This document shows positions 11,043 to 23,292 of a stretch of 64,000 bases of DNA, piece after piece. This stretch comes from Plotosus lineatus (Eukaryota > Chordata > Actinopteri > Siluriformes > Plotosidae): positions 49,572,297 through 49,636,296 of the forward strand of contig CM045738.1 in assembly GCA_024760905.1 (NCBI GenBank). The letters run 5' to 3'. The position numbers and the translations under genes are program-made. The number at the start of each line of letters is the position of its first letter. The stretch's first letter is position 1. The notes under the pieces are model-generated. The model saw only the letters and a program-made list of their open reading frames with translations. It searched no databases and had not been told where the DNA came from.

Positions 11043-11107
11043 AAAGTAGTAATTGTCACATGCATGCAAAATTTTCTTTTGCCATCCTTCCCGGAGGTGT
11101 AAAGTCC

Positions 11108-11403
11108 ATACATCCATTCATTTTCTGTAACCGCTTAATCCTAATTCGGGTCGCAGGGAGGCTGGCAGCCTCTCAGCCAACTCTGGGCGATGGCAGAGTA
11201 CATCCTGGACAGTTCGCTGAGCCATTCCGGGGCAGAAACACGCTGACGGCTATGCAGCTACTCTTGATGAAAGTCAACAATGGTTCCTTTACACGAAACA
11301 GTCACGGCCGACCTTGACAGTGACAAGTCGGGCAGAGTGGGGCTTGAACCCCCAGCCTTAGGATCAGTGATCCAGCACGTTTACCGCCAGGTCACCGCTG
11401 CCC
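11108..11403 (-). repeat. SINE type A, minus orientation
   Basis: Same family as 10708-11042 but inverted: tail at 11115-11165 (CCGCTTAATCCTAATTCGGG) and tRNA-like head at 11330-11403. The two copies form an inverted pair about 70 bp apart. Confidence 0.8.
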
Positions 11404-11701
11404 AGGTGTCAAGTTTTGTGATGTTAATTCCTCATTCATGTCAGGAATTGTTGTTTGAATTAATATTACCTGGGCATAATGCATGACTCAGTATGATACA
11501 CTGGCTTCTGAAAGGTTGTGTTCACACTCCACAGTTAACAGCGATGCCTCGTGGATAGTTCAGTGTGTTTTGTTTCGATTTGTCCTTTCAAATACAGCCA
11601 TTCGGGCACATCATCATGTTATGTTCATTGTAAGACACCTTGAAGTCATTTCATTGGATTTTAACTACCAGACTGGCACAATAAAGACTGTGTATCCCCC
11701 G

Positions 11702-12035
11702 CCCCAAACAGAAAGAAGGCTCTGGGTTCGATTCCCAGCTTGGGCGTTTCTGTGTGGGGTTTGCATGTTCTCCCCATGCTTGCATGGGTTTCCTCCAGGT
11801 ACACCAGTTTCCTCCCACAGTTGAAAAACATGCACAGTCAATGAATTGGCTGTTCCAAATCACCCCTAGGTGTGAGTGTGCATGTAAATTGTTGTGTGCA
11901 TTGCTCTATGATGGCCTCGTGAGTTGTCCAGGGTGTACTCTGCCCTTACCCAGAGCTGGATGAGATTTGCACCAACCTCCCCGCAACGCTAATTAGGATC
12001 AAGCGGCTTATAATATGAATAAACGAATGAATGAG
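11702..12035 (+). repeat. SINE type B (GCATGTTCTCCCC core)
   Basis: The head is partly lost (only GGTTCGATTCCCAG remains near 11725). The core holds GTTTGCATGTTCTCCCC and GTTTCCTCCCACAGTTG, the tail GGGTGTACTCTGCCC, GCTAATTAGGATCAAGCGG and a final AATGAATGA. Types A and B end in the same kind of tail. Confidence 0.8.
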
Positions 12036-12629
12036 AGCAGCAGATGGACAGTGGTGATGTGAAATCCTGTGAATAACTTTTCTCTTCTGCTGAGATAAAC
12101 CTCAGCTCATGAGAGTCCTGCTGTGGAGGTTCTTCAAAGAATTTTGGACATAGATTTTTTTAATTTATTTATTTATTTATAGTTTAATAAAGTGTAAATA
12201 TTTTCCTATAAAGGAGGTCTGAGGTTTCTGGAGTTTGAGAAAGAACCTGCGAGACGACAAACGTTCTTCGCAGTTCAGTCTCCACCAGTGACGCTCACCA
12301 CACTCACCAAACATCATCTTCTGCTGTGTTTGACCTTCAAGAACCAGACATCCAGCTCTGCAGTCTTGCAAGCTTTTACATAATCCAGCACCCACTCCGG
12401 TGCGGTTCCTGTGCCTGAATCATCCTCTCGGATCAACATAATTAGCAGAATCTTTGAATGGATGATGATGAAAGTGGTGTTTGTGGAAGGGAATCACTTC
12501 AGCTGATAAAAGAAACAGTTAGATCAAGATACTTATCTTCAGATGCTCCTGTGGTGCTCAAAGTGAGCGGCCATTATGTTTTATGTCATGAAAACAAGGC
12601 ACATGTACAAAGGTTTAACCTCCTATTAG
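12036..12629. other. Intergenic stretch, no gene seen
   Basis: No recognised exon or repeat. A TTTA run lies near 12165-12180. A plus-strand frame starting at 12458 runs on into the microsatellite and has no recognisable domain. Confidence 0.45.
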
Positions 12630-12743
<114 letters not shown>

Positions 12744-12827
12744 AAGCCTTCCATTGGCATAATTATTCATCAGTCATTCTTTTTCTGAAAGGCTTAATCC
12801 TAATTAGAGTCGCAGAGTCGCAGGGAA

Positions 12828-13995
12828 AAACAGTTTGGTTTCATGCGAAGAAAGAGCACCACAGATGCAGTGGTTGCCTTGAGGATGTTAATAGAGAAGT
12901 ACAGAGAAGGTCAGAGGGAGCTGCATTGTGCCTTTGTGGCTCTGGAGAAAGCATATGACAGGGTGCCGAGGGAGGAACTGTGGTATTGCATGAGGAAGTC
13001 TGGAGTGGCAGAGAAGTATGTTAGAGTGGTGCAGGACATGTATGAGAGATGTAATACAGTGGTGAGGTGTGCTGTCAGTGTGACAGAAGAGTTCAAGGTG
13101 GAGGTGGGACTGCATCAAGGGTCAGATCTGAGCCCCTTCTTGTTTGCTATGGTGATGGACAGGCTGACAGACGAGGTTAGACAAGATCCCCCCCCCCCGG
13201 ACTATAATGTTTGCAGATGACATTGTGATCTGCAGTGAGAGCAGAGAATAAGTGCAGGAAAATCTGGAGAGGTGGAGGTATGCCCTGGAAAGGAGAGGAA
13301 TGAAGGTTAGCCTCTTTAAGACAGAATACATGTGTGTGGATGACACGGACCCAAGAGGAACGGTGACTGGTGAGGTTACAGGGAGCAGAGATATTACAGG
13401 ATTTTAAGTACTTAGGCTCAACAATCCAGAGCAATGGAGAGTGTGGAAAAGAGGTGAAGAAGCGTGTGCAGGCAGGTTGGAATGGATGGAGAAAAGTGTC
13501 CGGAGTGATGTGTGATAGGAGAGTATCGGCAAGAATGAAAGGAAAAGTGTACAAGACGGTGGTGAGGCCAGCGATGTTGTATGGTTTAGAAACAGTGGCC
13601 CTGGGGAAAAGACAGGAGGCAGAGCTGGAGGTAGCAGAGATGAAAATGTTGAGGTTCTCTTTGAGAGTAACGAGGATGGATAGGATCAGGAAGGAGTCCA
13701 TCAGAGGGACAGCACATGTAAGATGTTTTGGAGACAAAGTCAGAGAGGCTCGATTGAGATGGTTTGGACATGTACAGAGGAAGAATAGTGAGTATATTGG
13801 TAGTAGGATGCTGAGGTTGGAACTACCAGGCAGAAGGCCCAGAGGAAGACCAAAGAGGAGATTTATGGATGTGGTGAAGGAGGACATGAAGTAATTGGTG
13901 TAAGAGAAGAAGATGCAAAGGATAGGGAGAGATGAAGGCAGATGATTCGGTGTGGTGACCCCTGGAGGGAACAGCCGAAAGGAAAAGAAGATTCA
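12828..13995 (+). mobile_element. 5'-truncated RTE LINE, plus orientation
   Basis: It begins inside the reverse transcriptase (KQFGFM-like junction, then RRKSTTDAVVALR) and runs to the family 3' end (GGGAACAGCCGAAAGG at about 13967). The FADD box is present near 13207-13218 but the frame is broken by an inserted C-run near 13190 and a stop just after. The left edge abuts a remnant SINE tail (CTTAATCCTAATTAG). No clear target duplication was seen. Confidence 0.85.
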
Positions 13996-14469
13996 CGAAA
14001 ACAAATAATCTTCCTTTTGGTCTTTTATTTTCAAGAAAGGTTTATGTAAACATGACAGATTAATATTTCAAGAAAATAATTAAACACACAATGAATTATT
14101 GATAAATGTAAGTAATCTAGGAAATATTCTATCTGTGATGAATCTCCTTCCAGTTGTCTCTTCAAGCTGATATCAGCGGGTGAATAATAACCGTCTGAGT
14201 GTTCCAGATCTGATAAAAACCAGGCTGATGCTTCTCCAGTGTTCTGAGGAAATGTTAGATCTGATACGGAAAATATTCGGTCACTGTTTCATCACTGCTG
14301 GTAAATAAATTGAAAATGAAATCTGAAAAATATTCTGCAGAGTCTTTATTACTGAAGGATATTATTGTCAGAACAAGTGTCTCCACAACCTCAGATTATC
14401 TGATCTGCACTGAGCCCCATCAGAATTTATAGCTGCTGTATAAGCGTGCATCAGGTATCACGATGATGA
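13996..14469. other. Intergenic stretch, no gene seen
   Basis: AT-rich sequence with no exon, RNA gene or repeat that I can recognise. Confidence 0.45.
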
Positions 14470-14840
14470 GGAGTAATCGGGAGGAAGGGGAAGAGGAGTG
14501 ATGAAGAGGAAGAGGAGGGATGATGAAGAGGAGTGAAGAAGAAGAGGAGGAAGAATGAGAGGAGGAAGATGAAAAGTGAGGAAGTGGAAGAGGAGTGATG
14601 AAGAGTAGGGATGATGAAGAGAAAGAGGAGTGATGAGAGGAAGAGAAGTGATGAAGAGAATGAATGGTGATGAAGAGGAAGAGGAATGATGAAGAGGAGG
14701 GATGATGAAAAGGAGAGATGATGAAGAGGAAGAGGAGTGATGAAGAGGAGGTATGATGAAAAGGAGAGATGATGAAGAGGAAGAGGAGTGATGAAGAGGA
14801 GGTATGATGAAGAGGAAGAGGAGGGCTGATGAAGAGGATG
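14470..14840. repeat. Purine-rich GAGGAAGAGGAGTGATGAA minisatellite
   Basis: Imperfect repeats of GAAGAGGAAGAGGAGTGATG and variants for about 370 bp, almost all purine on the plus strand. Open frames on the other strand (Ser/His/Leu-rich) simply read the repeat. Confidence 0.9.
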
Positions 14841-15134
14841 GTTACTTGTTGCATTTAGAAAATGAGGGCAATGCGTGCGAAAACCAGGAAACCCAGACAG
14901 ACGCATCATCAGGACTGACCTGCCCTCCATTCAGGACTTGTACCGGTCCAGATTCAGAAAAAGTGCAGGTAGCATGCTGCACATAAACTATTTGAACTTT
15001 TCCCTTCCGGAGAAGCTTCAGAGCGCTGTGCCTCAGAGACAGACGCTGTGCCTCAGAGACAGACCCCCTCATCCCACCCCGGGCTGTTGTTTCAGGGAAA
15101 CCACTGTGAAAATAACCCAGTACACATCGAATTA

Positions 15135-15410
15135 TTCATTCATTCATTTTTCTGAACCGTGCAATCCTAATTAGGGTTGCGGTGAGGCTGGCACCCATCA
15201 GCTGACTCAGAGTAAGAGTACACCCTGGACAGCTCGCCAAGCCATCGCAGGGCAGAGACATGATAGTGGCAACCCAGCGGCTAACTCTTCACAAACGACA
15301 GCAATGGTTCTTGTACACCTCAGCCAGTGAGAGACCCCCCCCCCCCCATCCTTAGGACCGGTAAGGATCACCCTTCAGATCACCTTGCCACCGGGTCATC
15401 ACTGCCTGGA
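15135..15410 (-). repeat. SINE type A, minus orientation
   Basis: Tail at 15137-15185 (ATTCATTCATTTTTCTG, CAATCCTAATTAGGG) and the body motif for AAAGAGGAGC... at about 15290; the head near 15400 is degraded by a C-run at 15332-15345. Confidence 0.7.
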
Positions 15411-16577
15411 TTAGGACTAATTTCTGTACATTTCTAGATGCTCAGCTGAGTTTTCGTCTGTCGTCTCGATCGGAGCACTACCCGGGTTTGTGAAATGGAT
15501 AATGTCTATTATCCTGAGATAGTGGACCAATCAGATCAAATCAAATGTATCCTGAGTTCATCATGGATTTGTAGAAGCAGGGCGACTGTGACGACTTCCC
15601 AAGACAATCACGGGAGCAGTTCCCCGCCGAAGGGGGCAGGCTGATACAGACTGTTTATCGATGTTCTACCTCCAGTGCTCTCACGCTTCCTGCTCCCCAT
15701 GTGGATCTTTGCATAACCCTGCATAGGTGGCATAAGGTATTATGGCTTCCAAAGATCCAGGACTGCTTTCAGAGCTAACCCTCATGTCTGAGGGCCGTTC
15801 GTCTATCTGCTGCCTGAGGATCCAGTGGGTGGGAGTTGCACTGTGATGGAAACCTGATGCTATCAGAAAGGTTGGCAGGTCAAACACAACATTCAGGAAG
15901 CTGCTCGAGGAAGATACTGGATTAGCCGAAATAAAGCTTCCTTGAGATCAATATTTATATACTGTACATTTTCAGAATATTTATCATGTTTAGAGTTGGT
16001 TCTGTATTAATTAGATCAAAATGAGGCCTAAATGTTTATTCTAGACCACATCTGTGCAACATTCCTTCATTTATTTTCAGTAAGCACTTTCTCCTGATTA
16101 GATCTGGAGTGAACACGAAGCTCATGCCAGGAACGCTGTGTGTATTTCAACAATAGACATTAAATTCGGAATCCCTAATGATTTAACCAGATGTGATCAA
16201 TGGCAAAATTCACTGAGACAACATAATAAAAAGGCTTTGAGAGGAAACAGATCCAAGATCAAAGCAGTTTCTCTTCTGGGTGACTCTGGATGGTGCAATA
16301 GAAGAAGGCAGACGATGCTAAATGTGTTGATGATGGACACGGTATGATCATGTGAGCAGTGTACATCTCTGGGATAGACATGAGATTCGAATATACTACA
16401 TGTGAACACTGTGATCTGATTGGTTCACTATTAGAGGATTTTAAAAAATTATCCCAAGAGGATAATGCATAAATCAAAACTATGGACAATCACATTTTGC
16501 CAAGGTCACTCAGGCCAGATGATGTCAATGTAATCAAGTTTTACAATGGAAAAATAAACCATAAAAATCTTGTTTCA
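15411..16577. other. Intergenic stretch, no gene seen
   Basis: No exon or recognised transposon. Open frames up to 76 codons at 16138-16489 on both strands have no domain that I recognise. Confidence 0.45.
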
Positions 16578-18172
16578 CAAACTGGATTTCAAAAAAGTTG
16601 GCACACTATACAAATTGTGAATAAAAACTGAATGCAATGATGTGGAAGTGCCAAATTTCAATATTTTTTCTGAATAGAAGATAGATGACGGGGTGAAAAG
16701 TTTAAACTGAGAAAACGTATCACTTTAAGGGGAAAATATGTTGATTTTAAATTTCATGGTGTCAACAAATCTCAAAAAAGTTGGGACAAGGCCATTTTCA
16801 CCACTGTGAGGCAGCCACTCTTCTTCTCACAACAGTCTGCAAACGTCTGGGGACCGAGGAGACAAGTTTCTCAAGTTAGACGCTGTCCCATTCTTGTCTA
16901 ATACAGGCCTCGAACTGTTCGACTGTCTTGGGCCTTCCTTGTTGCACCTTCCTCTTTATGATGTGCCAAATGTTGTCTATAGATGAAAGATCTGGACTGC
17001 AAGCCGACCATTTCAATACCTGGATCCTTTTCCTACGCAGCCATGATGTTGTAATTAATGCCGCATGTGGTCTGGCATGATCATGTTGAAAAATGCAAGG
17101 TCCTTTCTGAAAGACACGACGTCTGGATTGGAGCATATGTTGTTCTAGAACCTGAATATACCTTTCTGCATTGACGGTGGCTTTCCAGATGTGCAAGCTG
17201 CCCATGCCCCCCCCGCACTCATGCAACCCCATACCATCACAGACGCAACGCAGGCTTCTGAACTGAGCGCTGATAACAACTTGGCTTGTCCTTGTCCTCT
17301 TTAGTCCGGATGACATGGCATCCCAGTTTTCCATAAAGAACTTCGAATCATGATTCGTCTGACCACAGAACAGTTTTCCACTTTGCCGCACTCCATTTTA
17401 AACGACCCCTGGCCCAGAGAAAACGCCTGCGCTTCTGGGTCCTGTTTAGAAATGGCTTCTTCTTTGTACTGTGGAGTTTCCGCTGGCAACGGCAGCTGGC
17501 ACGGTGGATCGTGTTCACCAACAATGGTTTCTGCAAGTATTGCTGAGGCCATTCTGTGATTTCCCTTACAGTAGCATTCCTGTTTGTGGTGCAGTGCCGT
17601 TTAAGGGCCAGAAGATCACGGGAATCCAGTATTGTTTTTTGGCCTTGACCCTTACGCTCAGAGATTGTTCCAAATTCTCTAAATCTTTGGATGATGTGAT
17701 GCACTGTAGATGATGAGAACTTCAAACTCTTTGCAATTTTTCACTGAGGAACACCCTTCTGATATTGCTCCACTATCTTTCTGCACAACATTGGGGGAAT
17801 TGGTGATCCTCTACCCATCTTCGCTTCTGAGAGACACTGCCACTCTGAGAAGCTCTTTTTATACCCAGCCATGTTGCCAGTGGACCTCATTAGTTGTAAT
17901 TGGTCTTCCAGCTGTTCGTTATAAGTGCAATTGACTTTTCCAGCCTCTTGTTGCTACCTCTCCCAACTTTTTTGAGATTTGTTGATACCGCGAAATTTAA
18001 AATCAACATATTTTCCCCTTAAAATGATACATTTTCACACTTTAAACTTTTTTGACCCTGTCATCTATGTTCTATTCACAATGAACTATTGAAATTTGGC
18101 GATTTCACATCATTGCATTCAGTTCTTATTCACAATTTGTATCATGTGCCACTTTTTTTGGAATCTGGTTTG
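16578..18172 (-). mobile_element. Tc1/mariner element with about 210-bp terminal inverted repeats
   Basis: The left end (CAAACTGGATTTCAAAAAAG) and the right end (reverse complement CAAACCAGATTCCAAAAAAA) form long inverted repeats, about 16578-16795 and 17950-18172, including the shared block TTAAGGGGAAAATATGTTGA. TA flanks the right end (18173-18174); the left flank reads CA, presumably a decayed TA. One transposase gene lies inside on the minus strand. Many substitutions show it is inactive. Confidence 0.85.
16876..17818 (-). pseudogene. Tc1-like DDE transposase, broken
   Basis: It starts at 17818 (MGRGSPIP). The helix-turn-helix region is followed by SSTVHHIIQRFREFG. Catalytic signs are VLWSDES (first Asp) and CIFQHDHARPHAA (second Asp). 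The third position reads SSIDNIWHIIKRK, where the usual Glu of the family's I-E-N-x-W motif is Asp. There is a stop early in the N-terminal part (after GVPQ) and a frame change between the VLWSDES block and the C-terminal block at about 17350. It is a dead transposase. Confidence 0.8.
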
Positions 18173-18329
18173 TAGTTTGTTTTCTTGAGTGTCCATTTAA
18201 TACATACTAAAACTTTGAATTAGTGTTAAAAACTCCTTTATGAAGCATATTTTACTTTTGTTCACTAAACTGCATTTTGGTCTGCACATAGAACTCAGAG
18301 CGAACCTGATCTGCCCTTATAATGTTTCA

Positions 18330-18665
18330 TTCATTCATTTTCTAAGCTGCTTCACCCTAATTAGGGTCATAGGGAGGCTGATGACTGACCGACCATCTTA
18401 GCCAAATGACTCTGGAAGAAGACAAGGTTCATTCTGGGTAGCTAGCCAGGCCATCACAGGGCAACACACATATAACCATTCACACTCACTCTCACACTTA
18501 GGGGTGATCTGAAAAAGCCAACTGTGCATGTTTTTGGACTGTGGGAGGAAATCCACATAAGCACAGGGAGAACATGCAAACTCCACACAGAAACAGACGA
18601 ACCTGGGAACAGAACCCCTGCCTTCTTGCTGCAAGGTAGATGTGTGAACCACTACGACACGAAGT
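18330..18665 (-). repeat. SINE type B, minus orientation
   Basis: Tail at 18332-18375 (ATTCATTCATTTTC, CACCCTAATTAGGGTC), core GAGTTTGCATGTTCTCCC on the minus strand near 18585, and tRNA-like head near 18620-18665. Confidence 0.8.
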
Positions 18666-19219
18666 CGTGACACAGCAATTATGTACCTGCTTGTGTGTGC
18701 ACACAGAGCTCACCTGCATGGGTGTTGATTTTAAAAATGTAAAATGCACCATTACCATCGAGTTTTACAAAGATTTACAGTGGTACCTCGACTCACGAGT
18801 GTCCTTTATAACAAATTTTCCATGATACGAACTTCAGTCCCACCAAAAATCTGTCCCATCCAATGAGCAAAATTTGTATTTATGAGCTTTAGTGTAATTG
18901 TGCATCCTGTACAGTAGGTGGCATTGGCACTCTCACTATGTTCCCTACACCAGGGGTCCTTCTGCATACATTATGCATGCCGCAGTGGTCAATAGGCTCT
19001 GACTTCCGGCTATGGCAAAAAGCATGGTAAACATACACACATCAATATGGAAAACGATGTGATAAATCTAAATACTTGGGAGGTTTTGGATCCCTAGAGA
19101 CATGAATATAATCGAAACATTTGCAGCATGCCCAGGAAAGTTTGGAAGATACATCGACACATAATATTCCCCATGCCAAACGTGTCACTTGGGATTTCAA
19201 TTGATATACTCCACAAATT

Positions 19220-19556
19220 CTATCTATCTAGTGCCTGAGTCGTAGGACGACCATTGGCGACCCACCATGAAGGGCAACGCCCTGGTTATCATCTTCATGG
19301 AGGTTTTCTTGGCAGGATTTGTGCAATGGTTTGCCATTGCCTTCTGCACGTTGCGAACCTACGGACAATTTAGAACGGCCAATTAACCTACAGTGCATGT
19401 CTTTGGATTGTGGGAGGAAACCGGAGCACCCGGAAGAAACCCATGCAAGCACGGGGAGAACATGCAAACGCCACACAGAAACGCCCAGACCGGGAATCCA
19501 ACCCAGGCCTTCTTGCTGTGAGGTGGACGTGCTAACCAGTACGCCACTGTGCCGCC
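19220..19556 (-). repeat. SINE inserted in the P-like element, 14-bp duplication
   Basis: It is flanked by ATACTCCACAAATT at 19206-19219 and 19557-19570. The minus strand starts with a tRNA-like head (GGCGGCACAGTGGCGTACTG, then GTTGGATTCCCGG), passes through the GCATGTTCTCCCC core and ends GAGTCAGGCACTAG-like followed by a (TAGA)n tail at 19220. Its 3' half (the block around CCTCCATGAAGATGATAACC) differs from the type A/B SINEs, so it is a third tail type. Confidence 0.85.
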
Positions 19557-20573
19557 ATACTCCACAAATTACAAGGAATTTTTTGGACACTTTTTGTAAC
19601 AAAACGGCACTACACATTTATAACCACAAACACTTACAGTTAGCTACACATGTAATATTATATCATATAAATGAGCAGTAGCAACATGATGTTTTTTTAT
19701 TGATACAGATACGGCATACACAATAACAGACCAGTTACATACATGCTTGTTATGTTAACAATTAACTCATTTAAGGTTTCGGTCCAAGTTCACCTGGGAT
19801 ATTGATGCACAAAGGCCGAACATCTGTACAGTTCATGCACATGCCATCTCAGTACCAGTTCAGGGGAGAACACAACTGGTCTCCTTACAAGAAGTAAGAT
19901 GTCTTCTACCTGCAAGAAATCTTTGTGGTTGCATGCACCACCCATCCAGCAATATATTCTAAGATTCCCTCAACAAATGCACTCAGCCCAGGTCTGCTAA
20001 CCCTGTACGTGTGATCACAGAGAGCTGAATCTAAAGAGATTGTGGGCACAATTATATCAGCCCCAGTATCAACAACATTCAGTAAGGATGTTGTGTCCTG
20101 TGATACACAATATACAATTTAATAGAACCAGTGATAGATACAACAGCATGACGAAGCAGGGATCTGAAAGCACTGGAGAACCGCAAAGCTGATGGATTGT
20201 TATCCATCGCACAGCACAGCACAGCAAAGAAAAAAGTTCCAAATGATCCTGAGATAACTTGTATGTCAATAAATATCTCTGTACTGGGTTCAGACTCATT
20301 AACAATTCCTGAGATAATTTGAGGAACTCTCAATGTTACACAGGAAACCACTGACGTTCCAATTGTTTCTCCTACCAGAACACACCTTTGTACCAGACAT
20401 ATCCGTCATACTCAGTAACACTGACTCTGCATTAAAAACCTCTCAGTGTAAGAACTTCTGGCCTTGGTGGACTTTTATAACCTTTTGCACAAAGCAAATG
20501 ACTGTTGAAAATATCAAACATATGATCAATAACAGATACAAAATTTGCTGTCCCCTCACAGTCATCAAAATCA

Positions 20574-21332
20574 TCACAACCTATTTGACATCCGTCCATA
20601 CCTTAAAGCAGCAGCTACTGAAGAACTCATTGTTTGTGCTGCTAACCTCACATTCTGCTTTTGGAAGTGAATATGTTTCATAGTAAGTGTGTTTGCAGCA
20701 CCTAAACCTTCAGAAGCTTGAAGTTCCTGCAAAAAATGTAGCTGTACCAACAGACGTTTTAATTTCACTTGAAGAACGAAGTGCACCTCTGACATTTTTA
20801 ATCAGGTGACAAGAATCAAAGAACTCGTGTATATTACGAGAACTGACAGATGGGTGTGGAAAACTACTATTGATATTATCATGTAGAATTGAACAGCCTA
20901 AAAGAGTTGCCATTTTTTGATTTGTAGGATGACCATCCATAACAAGAGCCAAAACATCTACATTACAATCATACAGTGCACAAATAACAGATGATAACAG
21001 TTGACACTGGATTTCTGCTGATAAACTATTGGTTCAAAAATATGCAGCAGGCACTTTCCACCCGCCCTGGAGGCCAAAGCCAGAACAACAAGTGCCTCAG
21101 TAGGCTCTCCTGCACCACCTTCCAGTGACCCTGCACCAAGGTCAACAAAGCCAACCAGCTCTTGATGCTTTGCATCCCAGTCGAGATGTTTCCTCAGAGA
21201 CATTCCATCAGGCATGATGCTGCAGTCGCTGTGGATTCTTGAATCAGCCGCTGCCTTTGACTGAAGCAGGTTTAGCACCTGCTGGGAAATTCCAGGCTTC
21301 GCTGATATGCCACTCACCCATCTAGAACGCAA
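20574..21332 (-). pseudogene. P-element/THAP9-like transposase fragments
   Basis: Three consecutive open stretches on the minus strand (21332-20958, 20952-20710 and 20795-20574) carry P/THAP9 transposase signs in the correct order: MPDGMSLRKHLDWD (a catalytic Asp block), QELVGFVDLGAG and TEALVV, then MDGHPTNQKMATLLG, then FFDSCHLIKNVRGAL. These belong to the RNase H-like catalytic region and following helix. Frames shift between them and stops occur, so the gene is dead. Vertebrate THAP9 is the domesticated relative; this copy sits within recognisable transposon ends and is not THAP9 itself. Confidence 0.75.
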
Positions 21333-23169
21333 CAGAACAACTAAATGTGAATTGTATTATCCAGCAAGAGGTCTAGGGACCAGGTCCCTCATCTGGGCAA
21401 GCTGATGCGGGATTGACTATGAAATAAAATACTAGAATTATTTAGCATGAGGTTCACTGAAAAAACCGAGACATTTGAAGTACCATCGTACAAAATACTC
21501 TGAGAGTTCATCAGGAATATTTTAATATATGATACTTAAACATCTGTATTTTTTTTCATGGAATTCAATGACTATGACAGGCGGCACCACCATATGAACT
21601 TATTTTATCGAGGGGCCCGATGTAACTTCACACACATAATATAAAAACATTTCCTGTGATAATTTTTAAGAAGATAAAAATGCTAAGGTCAACAGATGGA
21701 CACCGCCGACCCTCATCCATATGATGCTATAAATTGTGTACATATTTTAATTATAACTCTTAACACAAAACGTTGCTGTACTGATACATATAGTTCGGTT
21801 TTACAAATCTACACCGGAGACCAATTTTGTGTCCAGAACAGCAATTCAAGAAGTAACTTCCTGATGAACCCTGTTGAAAGGCACTTCCGATGATATATGG
21901 CTGACGACATACTGACAGTCACAGTATTTCTCTGAAAGCAACAACATTAACTCATAATATTCACAAAAAGTCAAAGTAAACATGGCGTATCTATTTCAAA
22001 CAGTACGTGAATGAATTCAACACCAAACATCAACTACCAAACTGTAAATTGATGGTTAAACTGAAACACACTTAGCGGTGACAGCCAACAGCGCAACAAG
22101 AATTAACCATATTTACACAAAACAAGCTACACTGTACGTATTACAATTAAATTTGATGTTATTATGTTTCAAAACGTACAATTATAAGGACGCCAAAGGA
22201 TGCCAACTTTCAATTGAAAATAGTAGCCGGTGCAGTTTTGCTCGAACCGGAAGTTGAAGCTGAAGTACCACGTAAAAGGGGCCTGTCCGCGGTCTCGTTT
22301 TTCTCCCACGTCATTGTCCCCAACCTTTTTATTACTGCTGACCAGTCAACGTTTGACAATTTTAGCGTGGACTGGGAAGGGGGGGGGGGGGGGTAGGGGG
22401 CTGAGGTGGGGGTCAAAGATTGTTTATATCATAAATATAATGTATTTATATAAAATATTATTATTAAGCACTCGGTGCACCATCTGGGAGAACGAAGGCT
22501 CAGGCTCAATCTCACCCAAAATCCCCGCTGTTGTTTGAAACATGTCCAACTTGCCTCTGTTCATGTTCTGTCCCCTTGTGGGTTACAGTTTAGCGCTCAA
22601 ATGGTCGACATGTAACTGATAGAATCTGGTCATTTTTCAAAATAAAACATTTTTCAAAAAATGCATCATTCAGACTCAGATAATAAATAAAACGGAAATA
22701 ATGAATTATTTATTCTGCGGACCAGTACCAATTGAACCGCGGACCGGTACCGGTCTGCGGACTGGTGGTTGGGGACCCCTGCCCTACACCATAGGGAACA
22801 CAGTGAGAGTGCCACTGCCATCTACTGTAAAGGATGCACAATTACACCTAATCCAGGAACAGTATTGCAAACAAGCATGTCCCCCCAGGGCCATACCCCT
22901 CCTCCAGTTGCCCCACTATATGAGAAGCACTGGCCTTATGGGAGCTCACACACACAAAATTCTCCTCCTCCTCCTCCTCCTCCTCCTCTTCCTTCTCTGT
23001 TACACATCACCTCATGCTTGCCCACGTGACATCTTCCTGCCCACGCTATATTTTTGGCAGTCGATGATCAGAAGGGTTAATTGACATATTGTTTATTCTT
23101 GTTTTATTATTATTTATTATTGTTTATTATTGATGTTAATGTATCTGTATTATTATTATGAAATATTTA

Positions 23170-23292
23170 TTCTTCTTTTCCTTTCGGCTTTTCCCTTCAG
23201 GGGTCACCACAGCGAATCATCTGCCTCCATCTCACCCTATCCTTTGCATCTTCTCTTATACCAGCTACCTTCATGTCCTGCTTCACTACATT
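23170..23292 (-). mobile_element. Short RTE 3'-end fragment
   Basis: About 120 bp of the RTE 3' terminus (minus strand ends GGTGACCCCTGAAGGG, AAAAGCCGAAAGG, AAAAGAAG). It is heavily 5'-truncated. Confidence 0.75.

Larger units (their letters stand above)
18951..22781 (-). mobile_element. P-superfamily-like DNA transposon with 8-bp target duplication
   Basis: The element is 3831 bp. It begins CAGGGGTCCTTCTGC and ends ...GGTTGGGGACCCCTG, so the ends share an inverted CAGGGGTCC. An exact 8-bp duplication CCCTACAC flanks it (18943-18950 and 22782-22789), the length typical of P elements (and of hAT). Inside on the minus strand are fragments of a P/THAP9-type transposase at 20574-21332. A SINE has inserted at 19220-19556. 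The N-terminal THAP zinc finger was not found. Confidence 0.75.

Noticed and set aside
14875..15174. Frame reading IIRTDLPSIQDLYRSRFRKS
   Set aside because: It looks like a decayed LINE C-terminus, but I could not assign a family or borders, and the end runs into a SINE.
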